DNA of 64,000 nucleotides from Streptomyces sp. 378 (GCF_030124145.1 NZ_JASKMS010000017.1:121333-185332), one strand, 5' to 3'; counted from the stretch's first letter, positions 26,234-35,571 are shown. Made by a program: numbers and translations. Notes: generated from the sequence alone by a model not told the origin.

Positions 26234-27259
26234 TCACCAGCGGATGGGCACCGGAAGCACCGTCAGCAGCCCGGACGCCGCGACGACCAGGCCCAGGGCG
26301 ACGACCTCCGCCCGGGCCGGGGCGCAGGCGGTCCAGGGGTCGGCCGCCCGGCGCAACCGCCGCCGGGCCCACAGGGCGAGGGCGGCGACGGCGGCCACGA
26401 GAACCACCTTGGCGAGCAGCGCCCGCCCGTACGCCGTCCCGGTCAGCTGCTCCAGGATGGTCTCCGGCGGCATCCGGCGCAGGGAACTGCACACACCCGT
26501 CGCGGTGATGACGGCGAGCAGCACGACCGCCACGCGCGCGTAGAGCCCCAGCAGCGCCACGCCCGCCGCCGTGCCGTCGCGGACGTGCCGGAGCCGCAGG
26601 ACGCGCAGCGCGTGCAGCAGTCCGCCCGCCCACAGCGCAGCACAGAGCAGATGGACGAGCGTCAGCCCGGAGCCGATGAGGGGACTGTGCTCGCTCGTGG
26701 GGTGTGCGCGCAGGGCCTCGGCCACGACCACGGCGGCCAGCGGCCACACCTGGGTGACCGGCCGGCGCGACACGGCGCACAACCCCGCCACCAGGAACGC
26801 GTTGACCTCCAGCAGAGCGAGCTTGCCGTCCCGGGAGGCGTAGAGGCCCCCGACGTCGATGTCCGCCAGGTCGTCCGGCACGAGATTGCCGGTGGCCACG
26901 ACCGAGGCGAGCCCGAGGGCGGCGAGGCAACCGGCGGTGGCCGCGAGGGGGGACCAACTGCGGGGCATACCCAGGGGATCGTTCTCCGGTCCGGGCAGCG
27001 ATCGCGCCAGCCGGTTCACGAATATCTCCCCGATGGGTATGCACAGCGCCGCGAACAGCACCGTGCGCAGCAGGCCCATGCCGCCGGCGCCGGGCGCCTG
27101 TGCCTCCCCGGTGCCGTGCAGCGCGGCGGAGGGGCCGAGCAGCGGGATCAGCGCGGCCAGCGTCACCAGCGCCAGGACCGCCGACGCCCGGCCCGCACCG
27201 AGCCTCGGGGCGGGCTCACACGGATCGGCCGGCCCGGGGGTGGGTCTTGTCAAGGTCAC
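26234..27259 (-). CDS. CopD family membrane protein (copper resistance type)
   Basis: A 341-residue polytopic protein with about eight membrane segments. CopD features include FVNRLARSLPG, the long helix with AALWAGGLLHALRVLRL (CopD family WxGG-type motif after VHLLCAALW), VLLAVITATGVCSSL and the C-terminal GRALLAKVVLVAAVAALALWARRRLRR. CopD proteins are linked to copper uptake or tolerance, often fused to CopC; no CopC domain is present here. The GTG at 27259 excludes a biased-free extension upstream. Confidence 0.82.
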   Translation of the reverse strand: MTLTRPTPGPADPCEPAPRLGAGRASAVLALVTLAALIPLLGPSAALHGTGEAQAPGAGGMGLLRTVLFAALCIPIGEIFVNRLARSLPGPENDPLGMPRSWSPLAATAGCLAALGLASVVATGNLVPDDLADIDVGGLYASRDGKLALLEVNAFLVAGLCAVSRRPVTQVWPLAAVVVAEALRAHPTSEHSPLIGSGLTLVHLLCAALWAGGLLHALRVLRLRHVRDGTAAGVALLGLYARVAVVLLAVITATGVCSSLRRMPPETILEQLTGTAYGRALLAKVVLVAAVAALALWARRRLRRAADPWTACAPARAEVVALGLVVAASGLLTVLPVPIRW

Positions 27260-27380
27260 CCCAGGATCTTCACCAACCTCCACACGGCCGGGCAAGTCGG
27301 CGGAACGCGATCGACCTGGCATTCGGTCGGCCGACGCAGCCGCACATCCCTGGGCACGTCCGTCGGCCGTGGACACGAAA

Positions 27381-27410
27381 CGGGCCGGGCGGGTGTCCCC
27401 GCCCGGCCCG
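27381..27410 (-). terminator. Terminator after the leftward subtilase gene
   Basis: A perfect 13-bp stem (27381-27393 with 27398-27410) and a TGTC loop, 20 bases past the protease stop. Confidence 0.85.
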
Positions 27411-27429
27411 GGTCGCCCTTACACGGGCT

Positions 27430-28956
27430 CTACTTGGTGACCGCGTCCAGCGCGTCCGCGATGCCCCAGCCGTAGAAGCCGTTGCGGTTCTTCGAGCCCT
27501 CGCACACCGCGTCGATCTTGCCGTCGGCGTCGATGTCGTACGGGTCCGTGCACGGGGTGGCGTCGGCCTCCGCGTACAGCAGGGCCTTCACCAGGGCCGG
27601 AGAGGCGTACGGGTGCGTCGACTTGATGAGGGCGGCGACGCCCGCGACGTGCGGGGACGCCATCGACGTACCGGCCATGTAGCCCCACTTGCCGCCCGGC
27701 AACGTGCCCAGGATGAGGCCGCTCGTGGCCGGCGCGTCCGGCTTCTGGTAGGCGGTCGAGTCACCGCCCGGGGCGGCAATGTCGACGACGCCCAGACCGT
27801 GGTTGGAGAAGGACGACTTGATGCCCTTCGCGCCCGTCGAGGCGACCGTGACGACCCCCGGCAGCTGGGTCGGGATGTCGAGGCACTTCGAGGGGTCGAC
27901 GACCCGGTCGCCCGGGGTGGTGTCGTTCGGGGACGACGGGTCGGTGATCTCGTCGGAGGCCAGGTCGTAGTTCTCGTTGCCGGCCGCGGCGACGTTGACC
28001 GCGCCCTTCCTCTCCGCGTACCGCGAGGCCCGCGTGACGGCCTCCACGAGCGCCTTCTGGTCCGGGTCGTTCTTGCAGTTGAAGTACCAGGGGTCCGTGT
28101 AATAGCTGTTGTTCGTCACGTCGACCCCGTGCTCGGCCGCCCACACGAAGCCGCACACCACGGCCTCGGTGTAGAAGAAGCCGGCCGTGGTGGACACCTT
28201 GATGCCGGAGACCTTCACGCCGGGCGCGACACCGGTCATGCCGACGCCGTTCTTGGCGGCGGCGATCTCACCGGCGACGTGGGTGCCGTGCGGGCTCTCC
28301 GCCGCGCTCGGCCGCCAGGCCCCGTCGGACGTGTCGGGCTTGCCCGTCACGCAGTTGACCGACGCCTCGCGGTCGAAGTTGGGCGCGATGTCGGGGTGGG
28401 TGTCGTCCACACCGGTGTCGATCACGGCGACCGTGACCTTCTTGCTGCCCAGCGTCTTCTCGTGCGCCTTGTCCGCCTTGATGGCGGGCAGGTCCCACTG
28501 CAGGGACTCCAGCGGGTCCTGCCCGGCGGCACCCTCGGCCTTCGCGACCTCGGTCGCGCTCAGCACCTTCGGCGCGCCCAGGTCGCCCGTCGACGCCGAG
28601 GGCAGCGGCGCGGTGCGGGTGGCACCCGCCGACTGCACACCGCGCACCGTGCGCATGGTCTTGGCGAAGTCGGCGTTCGAGGAGTGGACGACGATGACGC
28701 CGATCTGGTCGTACGACGTCACGATCGTGCCGCCGGCCTTGGCGACGGCCTTCTTCACGTGCGCCGAAGTGCCGTACCCCGGCTTGACGTTGACGACGTA
28801 GCTGAGCGGGGTCGCGTCGGCCGGGGCCGCTGCGGGAGCAGGGGCGTCCTCGGCGGCCGTGGCCATCGTGTTCGGCAGGAACGCGAGGGCCGTGGCCATG
28901 GCCATCCCGGCCGGGATCGCGACGGCGCGACGGTAGCGCGTGTACGGCGCAGTCAT
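27430..28956 (-). CDS. Secreted S8 family serine peptidase (subtilase) A
   Basis: A 508-residue preproprotein. Signal peptide about 1-35 (RRAVAIPAGMAMATALAFL, cleavage near ATAAED). An inhibitor-like propeptide (about 50-115, LSYVVNVKPGYGT to GVQSAGATRTAPL). The catalytic domain has Asp in VAVIDTGVDDTHPDI, His in SPHGTHVAGEI, and Ser in MAGTSMASPHVAGVAAL. Cysteines flank the substrate loops. It lies 62 bases after a close paralogue on the same strand. The ATG has GGAGAC upstream. Role: extracellular protein degradation or processing. Confidence 0.94.
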   Translation of the reverse strand: MTAPYTRYRRAVAIPAGMAMATALAFLPNTMATAAEDAPAPAAAPADATPLSYVVNVKPGYGTSAHVKKAVAKAGGTIVTSYDQIGVIVVHSSNADFAKTMRTVRGVQSAGATRTAPLPSASTGDLGAPKVLSATEVAKAEGAAGQDPLESLQWDLPAIKADKAHEKTLGSKKVTVAVIDTGVDDTHPDIAPNFDREASVNCVTGKPDTSDGAWRPSAAESPHGTHVAGEIAAAKNGVGMTGVAPGVKVSGIKVSTTAGFFYTEAVVCGFVWAAEHGVDVTNNSYYTDPWYFNCKNDPDQKALVEAVTRASRYAERKGAVNVAAAGNENYDLASDEITDPSSPNDTTPGDRVVDPSKCLDIPTQLPGVVTVASTGAKGIKSSFSNHGLGVVDIAAPGGDSTAYQKPDAPATSGLILGTLPGGKWGYMAGTSMASPHVAGVAALIKSTHPYASPALVKALLYAEADATPCTDPYDIDADGKIDAVCEGSKNRNGFYGWGIADALDAVTK

Positions 28957-29018
28957 GGTGTCTCCAGTTCGTTCACGGTACGAGCTGATCTTGCGGAAGG
29001 TCTCGGTGGCGGGTCGGG

Positions 29019-30548
29019 TCACTTGACCGCGCGCAGCGCGTTGACGATGCCGTGGCCGTAGAAGCCGTTGACGCGCTTGCCGCCCTCGCAGACCGCGTCC
29101 TGGGTGCCGTCGCCGTCCTGGTCGTAGGAGGCGGGGCAGGCGGTCTTGTCGGCCTGGGCCTTCAACAGGGCCTGGAGCTGGGCCGGAGACGCCCAGGGGT
29201 ACTTGGACTTCAGCAGCGCGGCGACGCCGGAGGCGTGCGGCGAGGCCATCGAGGTGCCCTGCAGGAAGCCCCACGCGCCGTTCGGCATGGTGGACAGGAT
29301 GCGGCCGTTCTTCGAGGGCGTGTCGGGTATCTGGTAGCGCGCGTCGCCACCCGGCGCGGCGACGTCGACGACGCCCTTGCCGTAGGTCGAGAAGTACGAC
29401 TTCTCGTTCTCGACGCCCGTCGAGCTCACCGTGACGACACCCGGCAGCTGGTTCGGCACGTCGAAGCACTCGTGCGGGTCGATGGTGCGCTCGACCGGGG
29501 TGGAGTCGTCGGGGCTGGAGTCGTCGACGATGGCGTCCGCGTCCAGGTCGTGGTTGGAGTTGCCCGCCGCGGCGACGTTGAGCGTGCCCTTCTTCTGGGC
29601 GTACAGCTGCGCCCGGTTGACCGCGTCGACGATGGCCCGCTGGTCCGGGTCGTCCATGCAGTTGTACAGCCACGGGTCGACGTAGTAGCTGTTGTTGGTG
29701 ATCTCGACGCCGTGGTCGGCGGCGAACACGAACGCGCACACGACGCTCTCCGGGTAGAAGAGGCCGTTCGCCCGGTCGGTCACATTGATGCTGGACACCT
29801 TCACACCGGGAGCGACGCCCGCGACGCCGACGCCGTTGCGGGCGGCGGCTATCTCACCCGCGACATGCGTGCCGTGGTAGTCCTCGGGGGTGTAGGGCCG
29901 CCAGGCGCCCTCGCTGGTGTCGGGCTTGCCGCCGGCGCAGTTGGCGGACTGGGACGCGGAGAAGTTCGGGGCGATGTCGGGGTGGGTGTCGTCCACGCCG
30001 GTGTCGATCACGGCCACGGTCACCTTGCGGCTGCCCGGGTTGATCTGTGCGGCCTTGTCGGCGCCGATCGCGCGCAGGTCCCACTGGTCCGCCTCGAGGG
30101 GCTCGCTCTCGGGCGTCTTCGCCGAGGCGGCCTCGGTGCGCTTCGCCTGGGCGGCCGTCAGGTACTCGACCGCGCCCTCCTCCTTCGTCCCCGCGGCCGT
30201 CAGGGGCGCCGTCCGCGTCGCACCCGCCGACTGGACCCCGCGCGCCTTGCGGATCGTCTTGGCGAAGTCGGGGTTCGAGGAGTGGACGACGATCACGCCG
30301 ATCCGCCCGTACGTGGTCACGACCGATCCGTCGGCCTTTCCGATCGCCTTCTTCACCGACGCGATCGTGTGGCGGTCCAGCTTGGTGTTGACGACGTACG
30401 CCAGCGTGGGCGCGTCCGCCGTCCGGGTGGCCGACTCCGTGTGCGGGGCCGCCGACGCGGCGGCCGGCAGGAAGCCCAGCGAGGCCGTCAGGGACAGCAC
30501 GACGGGCACGGCGAGGGCGAGCCGGCGTCTGGAACGCAAGTGAGACAT
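29019..30548 (-). CDS. Secreted S8 family serine peptidase (subtilase) B
   Basis: A 509-residue paralogue of the adjacent gene with the same order: signal peptide (LALAVPVVLSLTASLGFLPA), propeptide (LAYVVNTKLDRHT to GVQSAGATRTAPL), Asp in VAVIDTGVDDTHPDI, His in YHGTHVAGEIAA, Ser in LQGTSMASPHASGVAAL, and the C-terminal end KRVNGFYGHGIVNALRAVK. A GGAGACCCC site precedes the ATG. The pair is an evident tandem duplication, probably cotranscribed since no hairpin separates them. Confidence 0.94.
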   Translation of the reverse strand: MSHLRSRRRLALAVPVVLSLTASLGFLPAAASAAPHTESATRTADAPTLAYVVNTKLDRHTIASVKKAIGKADGSVVTTYGRIGVIVVHSSNPDFAKTIRKARGVQSAGATRTAPLTAAGTKEEGAVEYLTAAQAKRTEAASAKTPESEPLEADQWDLRAIGADKAAQINPGSRKVTVAVIDTGVDDTHPDIAPNFSASQSANCAGGKPDTSEGAWRPYTPEDYHGTHVAGEIAAARNGVGVAGVAPGVKVSSINVTDRANGLFYPESVVCAFVFAADHGVEITNNSYYVDPWLYNCMDDPDQRAIVDAVNRAQLYAQKKGTLNVAAAGNSNHDLDADAIVDDSSPDDSTPVERTIDPHECFDVPNQLPGVVTVSSTGVENEKSYFSTYGKGVVDVAAPGGDARYQIPDTPSKNGRILSTMPNGAWGFLQGTSMASPHASGVAALLKSKYPWASPAQLQALLKAQADKTACPASYDQDGDGTQDAVCEGGKRVNGFYGHGIVNALRAVK

Positions 30549-30801
30549 GGGGTCTCCACATCCTCCGGAAACGAAACCGGCCCGAGGCACAGGTGGTGCT
30601 CGGGCAGGTACATGACGTGTGGTGCAGGGCGAAGCTATCCCGGCCCCTCGCTGGCCAGCAACGCTTTGTCGAAACGACTTCGGAAAGAACGCCGGGCCGT
30701 TGAACCGGTTCTCGCGTGCCGCCGTGACGTTGAGCAGGGAGCGCGAGGACACTCGCCCCCGTCCCCGTTCACAACCGCTTCCTTCATTGCGAGGAGACTC
30801 C

Positions 30802-31158
30802 GTGGCCACCGACGCACCGCCCCCCTCGAAAGAGCAACACAAACTCCCCTCACCCGAGGAGTTCACCGAGGTGCACGAGAGCGCGGAGTTCGGTGAACTG
30901 CGCCGCGCCTACCGCTCGTTCGCCTTCCCGCTGACCGTCGGCTTCATCGCCTGGTACCTGCTCTACGTCCTGCTCTCGAACTACGCGGGCGGCTTCATGG
31001 GCACCAAGCTGTTCGGCAACATCAACGTCGCCTTCGTCCTCGGCGTCGCCCAGTTCGTCACCACGTTCCTCATCGCCTGGTGGTACTCGCGGCACGCCGC
31101 CGCGAAGCTCGACCCCAAGGCCGAGGCCATCAAGACCCGGATGGAGAGCGGCGCATGA
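30802..31158 (+). CDS. DUF485 membrane protein
   Basis: A 118-residue protein. A polar N-terminus and FGELRRAYRSFAFPLTVGFIAWYLLYVLLSNYA lead into two membrane segments (about 43-62 and 78-98), the DUF485 layout seen in YjcH-type partners of acetate permease ActP. The GTG has GAGGAGA upstream and the stop overlaps the symporter start (ATGA). It is likely an accessory subunit or regulator of the symporter. Confidence 0.92.
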   Translation: MATDAPPPSKEQHKLPSPEEFTEVHESAEFGELRRAYRSFAFPLTVGFIAWYLLYVLLSNYAGGFMGTKLFGNINVAFVLGVAQFVTTFLIAWWYSRHAAAKLDPKAEAIKTRMESGA

Positions 31159-32780
31159 GCCCCGTACAGCAGACCTTTCTCGCCGCGAACGAGGCCAGTG
31201 AGCACCGCCCGCTGATCATCACCCTGTTCGCGCTGTTCGTCCTCGCGACCCTCGGCATCACCGTCTGGGCGGGCCGCCAGACCAAGGACGCCGCCGACTT
31301 CTACGCCGGCGGACGCCAGTTCAGCGCCTTCCAGAACGGCCTCGCCGTCTCCGGCGACTACATGTCGGCCGCGTCGTTCCTCGGCATCGCCGGCGCCATC
31401 GCCCTCTTCGGCTACGACGGCTTCCTCTACTCCATCGGCTTCCTGGTCGCCTGGCTGGTCGCCCTGCTCCTGGTGGCCGAGCCGCTGCGCAACTCCGGCC
31501 GCTACACCATGGGCGACGTCCTCGCGTACCGCATGCGCCAGCGCCCGGTCCGCACCGCGGCCGGGACGTCCACGATCGTGGTGTCGATCTTCTACCTGCT
31601 GGCGCAGATGGCCGGCGCGGGCGTCCTCGTCTCGCTGCTGCTCGGCATCACCTCCGACGCCGGCAAGATCCTCATCGTCGCCCTCGTCGGCCTGCTGATG
31701 ATCGTCTACGTCTCCATCGGCGGTATGAAGGGCACCACCTGGGTCCAGATGGTCAAGGCCGTGCTGCTCATCGGTGGCACCCTCCTGATCACCTTCCTGG
31801 TGCTGCTGAAGTTCAACTTCAACATCTCCGACCTGCTCGGCACGGCCGCCGAGAACAGCGGCAAGGGCGCCGCCTTCCTGGAGCCCGGCCTCCAGTTCGG
31901 CGCGACCGGCACCTCCAAGCTGGACTTCGTCTCCCTCGGCATCGCCCTGGTGCTCGGCACCGCCGGTCTGCCGCACATCCTGATCCGCTTCTACACGGTG
32001 CCCGACGCCAAGGCCGCCCGTAAGTCCGTGAACTGGGCGATCGGCATCATCGGCGGCTTCTACCTGATGACGATCGCGCTCGGCTTCGGCGCCGCAGCGC
32101 TCATCTCGCAGGAAGAGATCATCGCCTCCAACCCGTCCGGCAACACGGCGGCACCCCTGCTCGCCCTGCACCTGGGCGGCGTCGACTCGACCTGGGGCGC
32201 GATCCTGCTCGCGACGATCTCCGCGGTGGCCTTCGCGACGATCCTCGCCGTCGTCGCCGGCCTCACCCTGGCCTCGTCGTCCTCCTTCGCGCACGACATC
32301 TACGCCAACGTCATCCGCAAGGGGCAGGCCTCCGGTGCCGAGGAAGTGCGCGCGGCCCGCTGGGCGACCGTCTTCATCGGTGTCGTCTCCATCGGTCTGG
32401 GCGCCCTCGCCCGCGACCTGAACGTGGCCGGCCTGGTCGCCCTCGCCTTCGCGGTCGCCGCCTCCGCGAACCTCCCGACGATCCTCTACAGCCTGTTCTG
32501 GAAGCGCTTCACCACCCAGGGCGCGCTGTGGTCGATCTACGGCGGTCTGATCGTCGCCGTCGGCCTGGTGCTGTTCTCGCCCGTCGTCTCCGGCGACCCC
32601 AAGGCGATGTTCCCCGAGGTCGACTTCGCCTGGTTCCCGCTCAAGAACCCGGGCATCATCTCGATCCCGTTCGGCTTCCTCATGGGCTGGCTCGGCACGG
32701 TCCTGTCCAAGGAGGAGCCCGACGCCAAGAAGTACGCGGAGCTGGAGGTCCGGTCCCTGACCGGCACCGGAGCCCACTGA
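31155..32780 (+). CDS. Cation/acetate-type symporter (SSS family)
   Basis: A 541-residue protein with about 13 membrane segments. ActP/MctC features: DAADFYAGGRQFSAFQNGLAVSG, DYMSAASFLGIAGAIALFGYDG, YTMGDVLAYRMRQRPVR, GTAGLPHILIRFYTVPDAKAAR and SSSSFAHDIYANVIRKG. Uptake of acetate, pyruvate or related monocarboxylates with Na+ or H+ is expected. It is coupled to the DUF485 gene by ATGA. Confidence 0.93.
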   Translation: MSPVQQTFLAANEASEHRPLIITLFALFVLATLGITVWAGRQTKDAADFYAGGRQFSAFQNGLAVSGDYMSAASFLGIAGAIALFGYDGFLYSIGFLVAWLVALLLVAEPLRNSGRYTMGDVLAYRMRQRPVRTAAGTSTIVVSIFYLLAQMAGAGVLVSLLLGITSDAGKILIVALVGLLMIVYVSIGGMKGTTWVQMVKAVLLIGGTLLITFLVLLKFNFNISDLLGTAAENSGKGAAFLEPGLQFGATGTSKLDFVSLGIALVLGTAGLPHILIRFYTVPDAKAARKSVNWAIGIIGGFYLMTIALGFGAAALISQEEIIASNPSGNTAAPLLALHLGGVDSTWGAILLATISAVAFATILAVVAGLTLASSSSFAHDIYANVIRKGQASGAEEVRAARWATVFIGVVSIGLGALARDLNVAGLVALAFAVAASANLPTILYSLFWKRFTTQGALWSIYGGLIVAVGLVLFSPVVSGDPKAMFPEVDFAWFPLKNPGIISIPFGFLMGWLGTVLSKEEPDAKKYAELEVRSLTGTGAH

Positions 32781-32793
32781 GCACGACCCGTCC

Positions 32794-32843
32794 CGCGCGG
32801 CCGTGTCGTAGGAACCTCCAGGTTCCCGCGGCGCGGCCGCGTT
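32794..32843 (+). terminator. Possible terminator after the symporter
   Basis: GGAACCT (32811-32817) faces AGGTTCC (32820-32826), nested between G/C-rich CGCGCGGCC and GGCCGCG blocks. It lies in the 171-base gap before moaA. Confidence 0.45.
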
Positions 32844-32951
32844 CCGCGTCGTGGGATCGGGTCTGTGGCGTTGTCGGTGCGGTCACGTAGGCTCGCAGGT
32901 GTCGGAGAAACAGTGCCGCACGCACGATCCGCGACGAGGGAGGGGGCCCAC

Positions 32952-33941
32952 GTGCTCATCGACACCTACGGCCGGGTGGCCACCGACCTGAGGGTCTCAC
33001 TGACCGACCGGTGCAACCTGCGCTGCACGTACTGCATGCCCGAGGAGGGCCTGCAGTGGCTGGCCAAGCCGGACCTGCTCGACGACGACGAGATCGTCCG
33101 TCTGATCGACATCGCGGTCACTTCCCTCGGGATCGAGGAGGTGCGCTTCACCGGCGGGGAGCCCCTGCTGCGTCCGGGCCTGGTCGGCATCGTCGAGCGC
33201 GTCGCGGCCCTGGAGCCGCGCCCCCAGATGTCCCTCACCACCAACGGCATCGGCCTCAGGCGCACGGCCGCCGCCCTGAAGGAGGCGGGCCTGGACCGGG
33301 TCAACGTCTCCCTGGACACCCTGCGCCCGGACGTCTTCAAGACCCTCACCCGCCGCGACCGCCACAAGGACGTCATCGAGGGCCTGCACGCCGCCCGCGA
33401 CGCCGGCCTCACCCCGGTCAAGGTCAACTCGGTCCTGATGCCCGGGCTCAACGACGACGAGGCCCCCGACCTGCTGGCCTGGGCCGTGGAACACGACTAC
33501 GAGCTGCGCTTCATCGAGCAGATGCCCCTGGACGCCCAGCACGGCTGGAAGCGCGACGGCATGATCACCGCCGGGGACATCCTGACCTCCCTGCGCACCC
33601 GCTTCGAACTGACCGCCGAGGGCGAGGAGAAGCGCGGTTCGGCCCCCGCGGAACGCTGGCTGGTCGACGGCGGACCGCATGTGGTCGGTGTGATCGCCTC
33701 TGTCACCCGCCCCTTCTGCGCGGCCTGCGACCGCACCCGCCTCACCGCCGACGGCCAGGTCCGCACCTGCCTGTTCGCCCAGGAGGAGACGGACCTGCGC
33801 GCCGCCCTGCGCTCGGGCGCCCCGGACGAGGAGATCGCCCGCCTCTGGCGTCTGGCGATGTGGGGCAAGAAGGCGGGAGCGGGCCTGGACGACCCGACGT
33901 TCGTCCAGCCCGACCGGCCGATGTCGGCCATCGGAGGCTAG
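32952..33941 (+). CDS. moaA: GTP 3',8-cyclase MoaA (molybdopterin synthesis)
   Basis: A 329-residue radical SAM enzyme for the first step of molybdenum cofactor synthesis. The N-terminal [4Fe-4S] motif is CNLRCTYC (RCNLRCTYCMPEEG at about 20), with the SAM motif FTGGEPLLRPG. The C-terminal second cluster ligands are FCAACDRTRLTADGQVRTC. The C-terminal Gly-Gly needed for activity is present (SAIGG). The GTG has GGGAGGGGG upstream. Its TAG stop forms the left tip of a palindromic element (next entry). Confidence 0.95.
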   Translation: MLIDTYGRVATDLRVSLTDRCNLRCTYCMPEEGLQWLAKPDLLDDDEIVRLIDIAVTSLGIEEVRFTGGEPLLRPGLVGIVERVAALEPRPQMSLTTNGIGLRRTAAALKEAGLDRVNVSLDTLRPDVFKTLTRRDRHKDVIEGLHAARDAGLTPVKVNSVLMPGLNDDEAPDLLAWAVEHDYELRFIEQMPLDAQHGWKRDGMITAGDILTSLRTRFELTAEGEEKRGSAPAERWLVDGGPHVVGVIASVTRPFCAACDRTRLTADGQVRTCLFAQEETDLRAALRSGAPDEEIARLWRLAMWGKKAGAGLDDPTFVQPDRPMSAIGG

Positions 33942-34141
33942 TGCCGCGGCGGGCAACGTTTGCCCATTGAGGAGCGGCGTCCGGTGCGTGCTCTCGGCGT
34001 GCCGGCCGGAAGCCCTCGTACTGGACGTACTTGGGCTTTCGGCCGGTGCGGCGGTGGGGGCCCCTCCCGTTCGAGCGAAGCCGAGAACGGGGGAGCGTGC
34101 CGGGCGTCGCGACGGGGCAAACGTTGCCTGCCGCGGCACTA
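33939..34141. mobile_element. MITE-like palindromic element with 27-bp terminal inverted repeats
   Basis: The ends (33939-33965 and 34115-34141) are inverted repeats with one mismatch in 27; each begins TAGTGCCGCGGC at its outer tip, so a TA sits at both edges as in TA target duplications of IS630/mariner-type elements. Inside are a second dyad (GCCGGCCGGAAGCC / GGCTTTCGGCCGG around 34000-34050) and CTCCCGTTC / GAACGGGGGAG near 34065-34094. No transposase is encoded. Similar blocks recur between genes in other Streptomyces, from memory. The left tip supplies the moaA stop. Confidence 0.75.
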
Positions 34142-34170
34142 AACATCGGAGCCGGGAGTTCCGGGACCTG

Positions 34171-34383
34171 TCAGTCCTGGGACTCCCACTCCTTCAGCAG
34201 GACCACGTCCTTCAGAAAACCCCGCACCCCGAGGAACTGCGACAGATGCTCGCGATGCTCCTCACAGGCCAGCCACGTCTTGCGCCGCTCCGGCGTATGG
34301 ATCTTCGGGTTGTTCCACGCCAGCACCCATACGGCGTCGGTACGGCAGCCCTTCGCGGAACAGATGGGCGTCTCGTCACTCAC
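34171..34383 (-). CDS. Small conserved actinobacterial protein with Cys/His residues
   Basis: A 70-residue protein: CSAKGCRTDAVWVLAWNNPKI then RRKTWLACEEHREHLSQFL. The CxxxxC and CxxH pairs suggest one zinc site. Such proteins occur widely in actinobacteria (sometimes mislabelled acetone carboxylase) with no known role. It lies immediately right of the palindromic element. Confidence 0.8.
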   Translation of the reverse strand: MSDETPICSAKGCRTDAVWVLAWNNPKIHTPERRKTWLACEEHREHLSQFLGVRGFLKDVVLLKEWESQD

Positions 34384-34601
34384 AGCTTCGTCTCACAGAA
34401 AAGGCGACGCCGAGCAGCCACGGGGGGAGCTGCCCGGCGTCGGTCCGTCGCTCCGACGGGGGATGCGGAGCGCGTACGAAGTATGTCACGGGTGACCCCG
34501 AGCCCGGCACTGGAACAGCATGATAGATCTGAGCTTTTCTTGAGCTTGGCGGGAAGTTGGCTTCCCTTCCTGATCTCCCGTGATCTCTCCCCGGGAGACC
34601 T

Positions 34602-34997
34602 CTATCGCTCGTGCGACTCGCTCCGCGCACCCGGCACCGTCCCGGACACGGCATCTTCCGCGACGGGGTCCGCCGGACCGTCGTCCGGCTCCGACGGCGC
34701 GATCATCGGACGCGCAGGCGGCGCCACGAACGTCGACGGCAGAGACGGCGCGTTCTCGCGCCCGGCGTTCGCGATCACCACCGCGATGTACGGCAGCACC
34801 AGCCCGAGCACCAACGCCACGACGGCGACATGCCGTTCGACGTTCCACAGGGTGGCCGCGAGGATCACGGAGATCGTGCGGACCGTCATCGAGATCACGT
34901 AGCGACGCTGCCGCCCGCGTACGTCTTCCTGGAGTCCCGTCCGGGCACCGGTGATCCGGAAAACCTGGACGTTGCCGTCGCCACGCTGCTTCCGCAT
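34602..34997 (-). CDS. DUF3099 membrane protein
   Basis: A 131-residue protein. An N-terminal strand-rich part (VQVFRITGARTGLQEDVRGRQRRYVISM) is followed by two membrane segments (about 36-55 and 60-80) and an acidic Pro-rich tail. The RRYVISMTVRTISVILA motif is characteristic of DUF3099. ATG 34997 is preferred; further upstream the frame loses codon bias. Confidence 0.83.
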   Translation of the reverse strand: MRKQRGDGNVQVFRITGARTGLQEDVRGRQRRYVISMTVRTISVILAATLWNVERHVAVVALVLGLVLPYIAVVIANAGRENAPSLPSTFVAPPARPMIAPSEPDDGPADPVAEDAVSGTVPGARSESHER

Positions 34998-35240
34998 CGC
35001 ATTCCACCATCCGCCCGTATCGGAGTCTTCCCGCCCCGTAGCCGCCCACGGCTGGTCGGGGAACCTGGCCGGGACACCTTCAACGGTACGCCGCGCCCGC
35101 GTCGGCCACGAGGCGGGGTGGCGCCTCACCGGGGCGGACGGCCTGCGCCGTAGCGCGTACGGCCCTCTCGGCATGCGGCGTAGGACACCTGGGCCGACAC
35201 TGACGGTAGTGCTCACGTCGAGCCGTACGAGGAGGCAGCG

Positions 35241-35516
35241 ATGGGCTGGTTGTGGGCGATCATCGTAGGACTGGTGCTCGGTCTGCTCGCCAAGGCGATC
35301 ATTCCGGGCAAGCAGCATATTCCGCTGTGGCTGACCGTCATCCTGGGCATGATCGGCGGCATCGCCGGCAATGCCATCGCCCGGGCGGCCGGTGTCGACG
35401 CCACGGCGGGCATCGACTGGTGGCGGCACGTCTTCCAACTGGTGGCCGCGGTCATCCTCGTCGGTCTCGGTGACCGGGCCTGGACGGCGGCCCGGGGGGA
35501 CAGACGCAGGGCCTGA
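35241..35516 (+). CDS. GlsB/YeaQ/YmgE (transglycosylase-associated) family membrane protein
   Basis: A 91-residue protein with three hydrophobic segments. Family motif: WAIIVGLVLGLLAKAIIPG and MIGGIAGNAIAR. AGGAGG precedes the ATG. Stress-related in other bacteria; exact function unknown. Confidence 0.9.
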   Translation: MGWLWAIIVGLVLGLLAKAIIPGKQHIPLWLTVILGMIGGIAGNAIARAAGVDATAGIDWWRHVFQLVAAVILVGLGDRAWTAARGDRRRA

Positions 35517-35528
35517 CGGGGCAAGGGA

Positions 35529-35555
35529 GCGGCTTCCGGCACCGCCGGAGGCCGC
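35529..35555. terminator. Hairpin between convergent YmgE-type gene and tyrS
   Basis: GCGGCTTCCGGC (35529-35540) pairs with GCCGGAGGCCGC (35544-35555) with one G-U pair and an ACC loop. Confidence 0.75.
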
Positions 35556-35571
35556 CCCCTTCACCGTGCTC

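Noticed and set aside
33938..34146. Several 60-130-codon frames within the palindromic element
   Set aside because: Mirror frames appear on both strands because the DNA is an inverted repeat; no coding bias.
34395..34600. Possible gene between the small Cys protein and the DUF3099 gene
   Set aside because: About 200 bases with only short unbiased frames.
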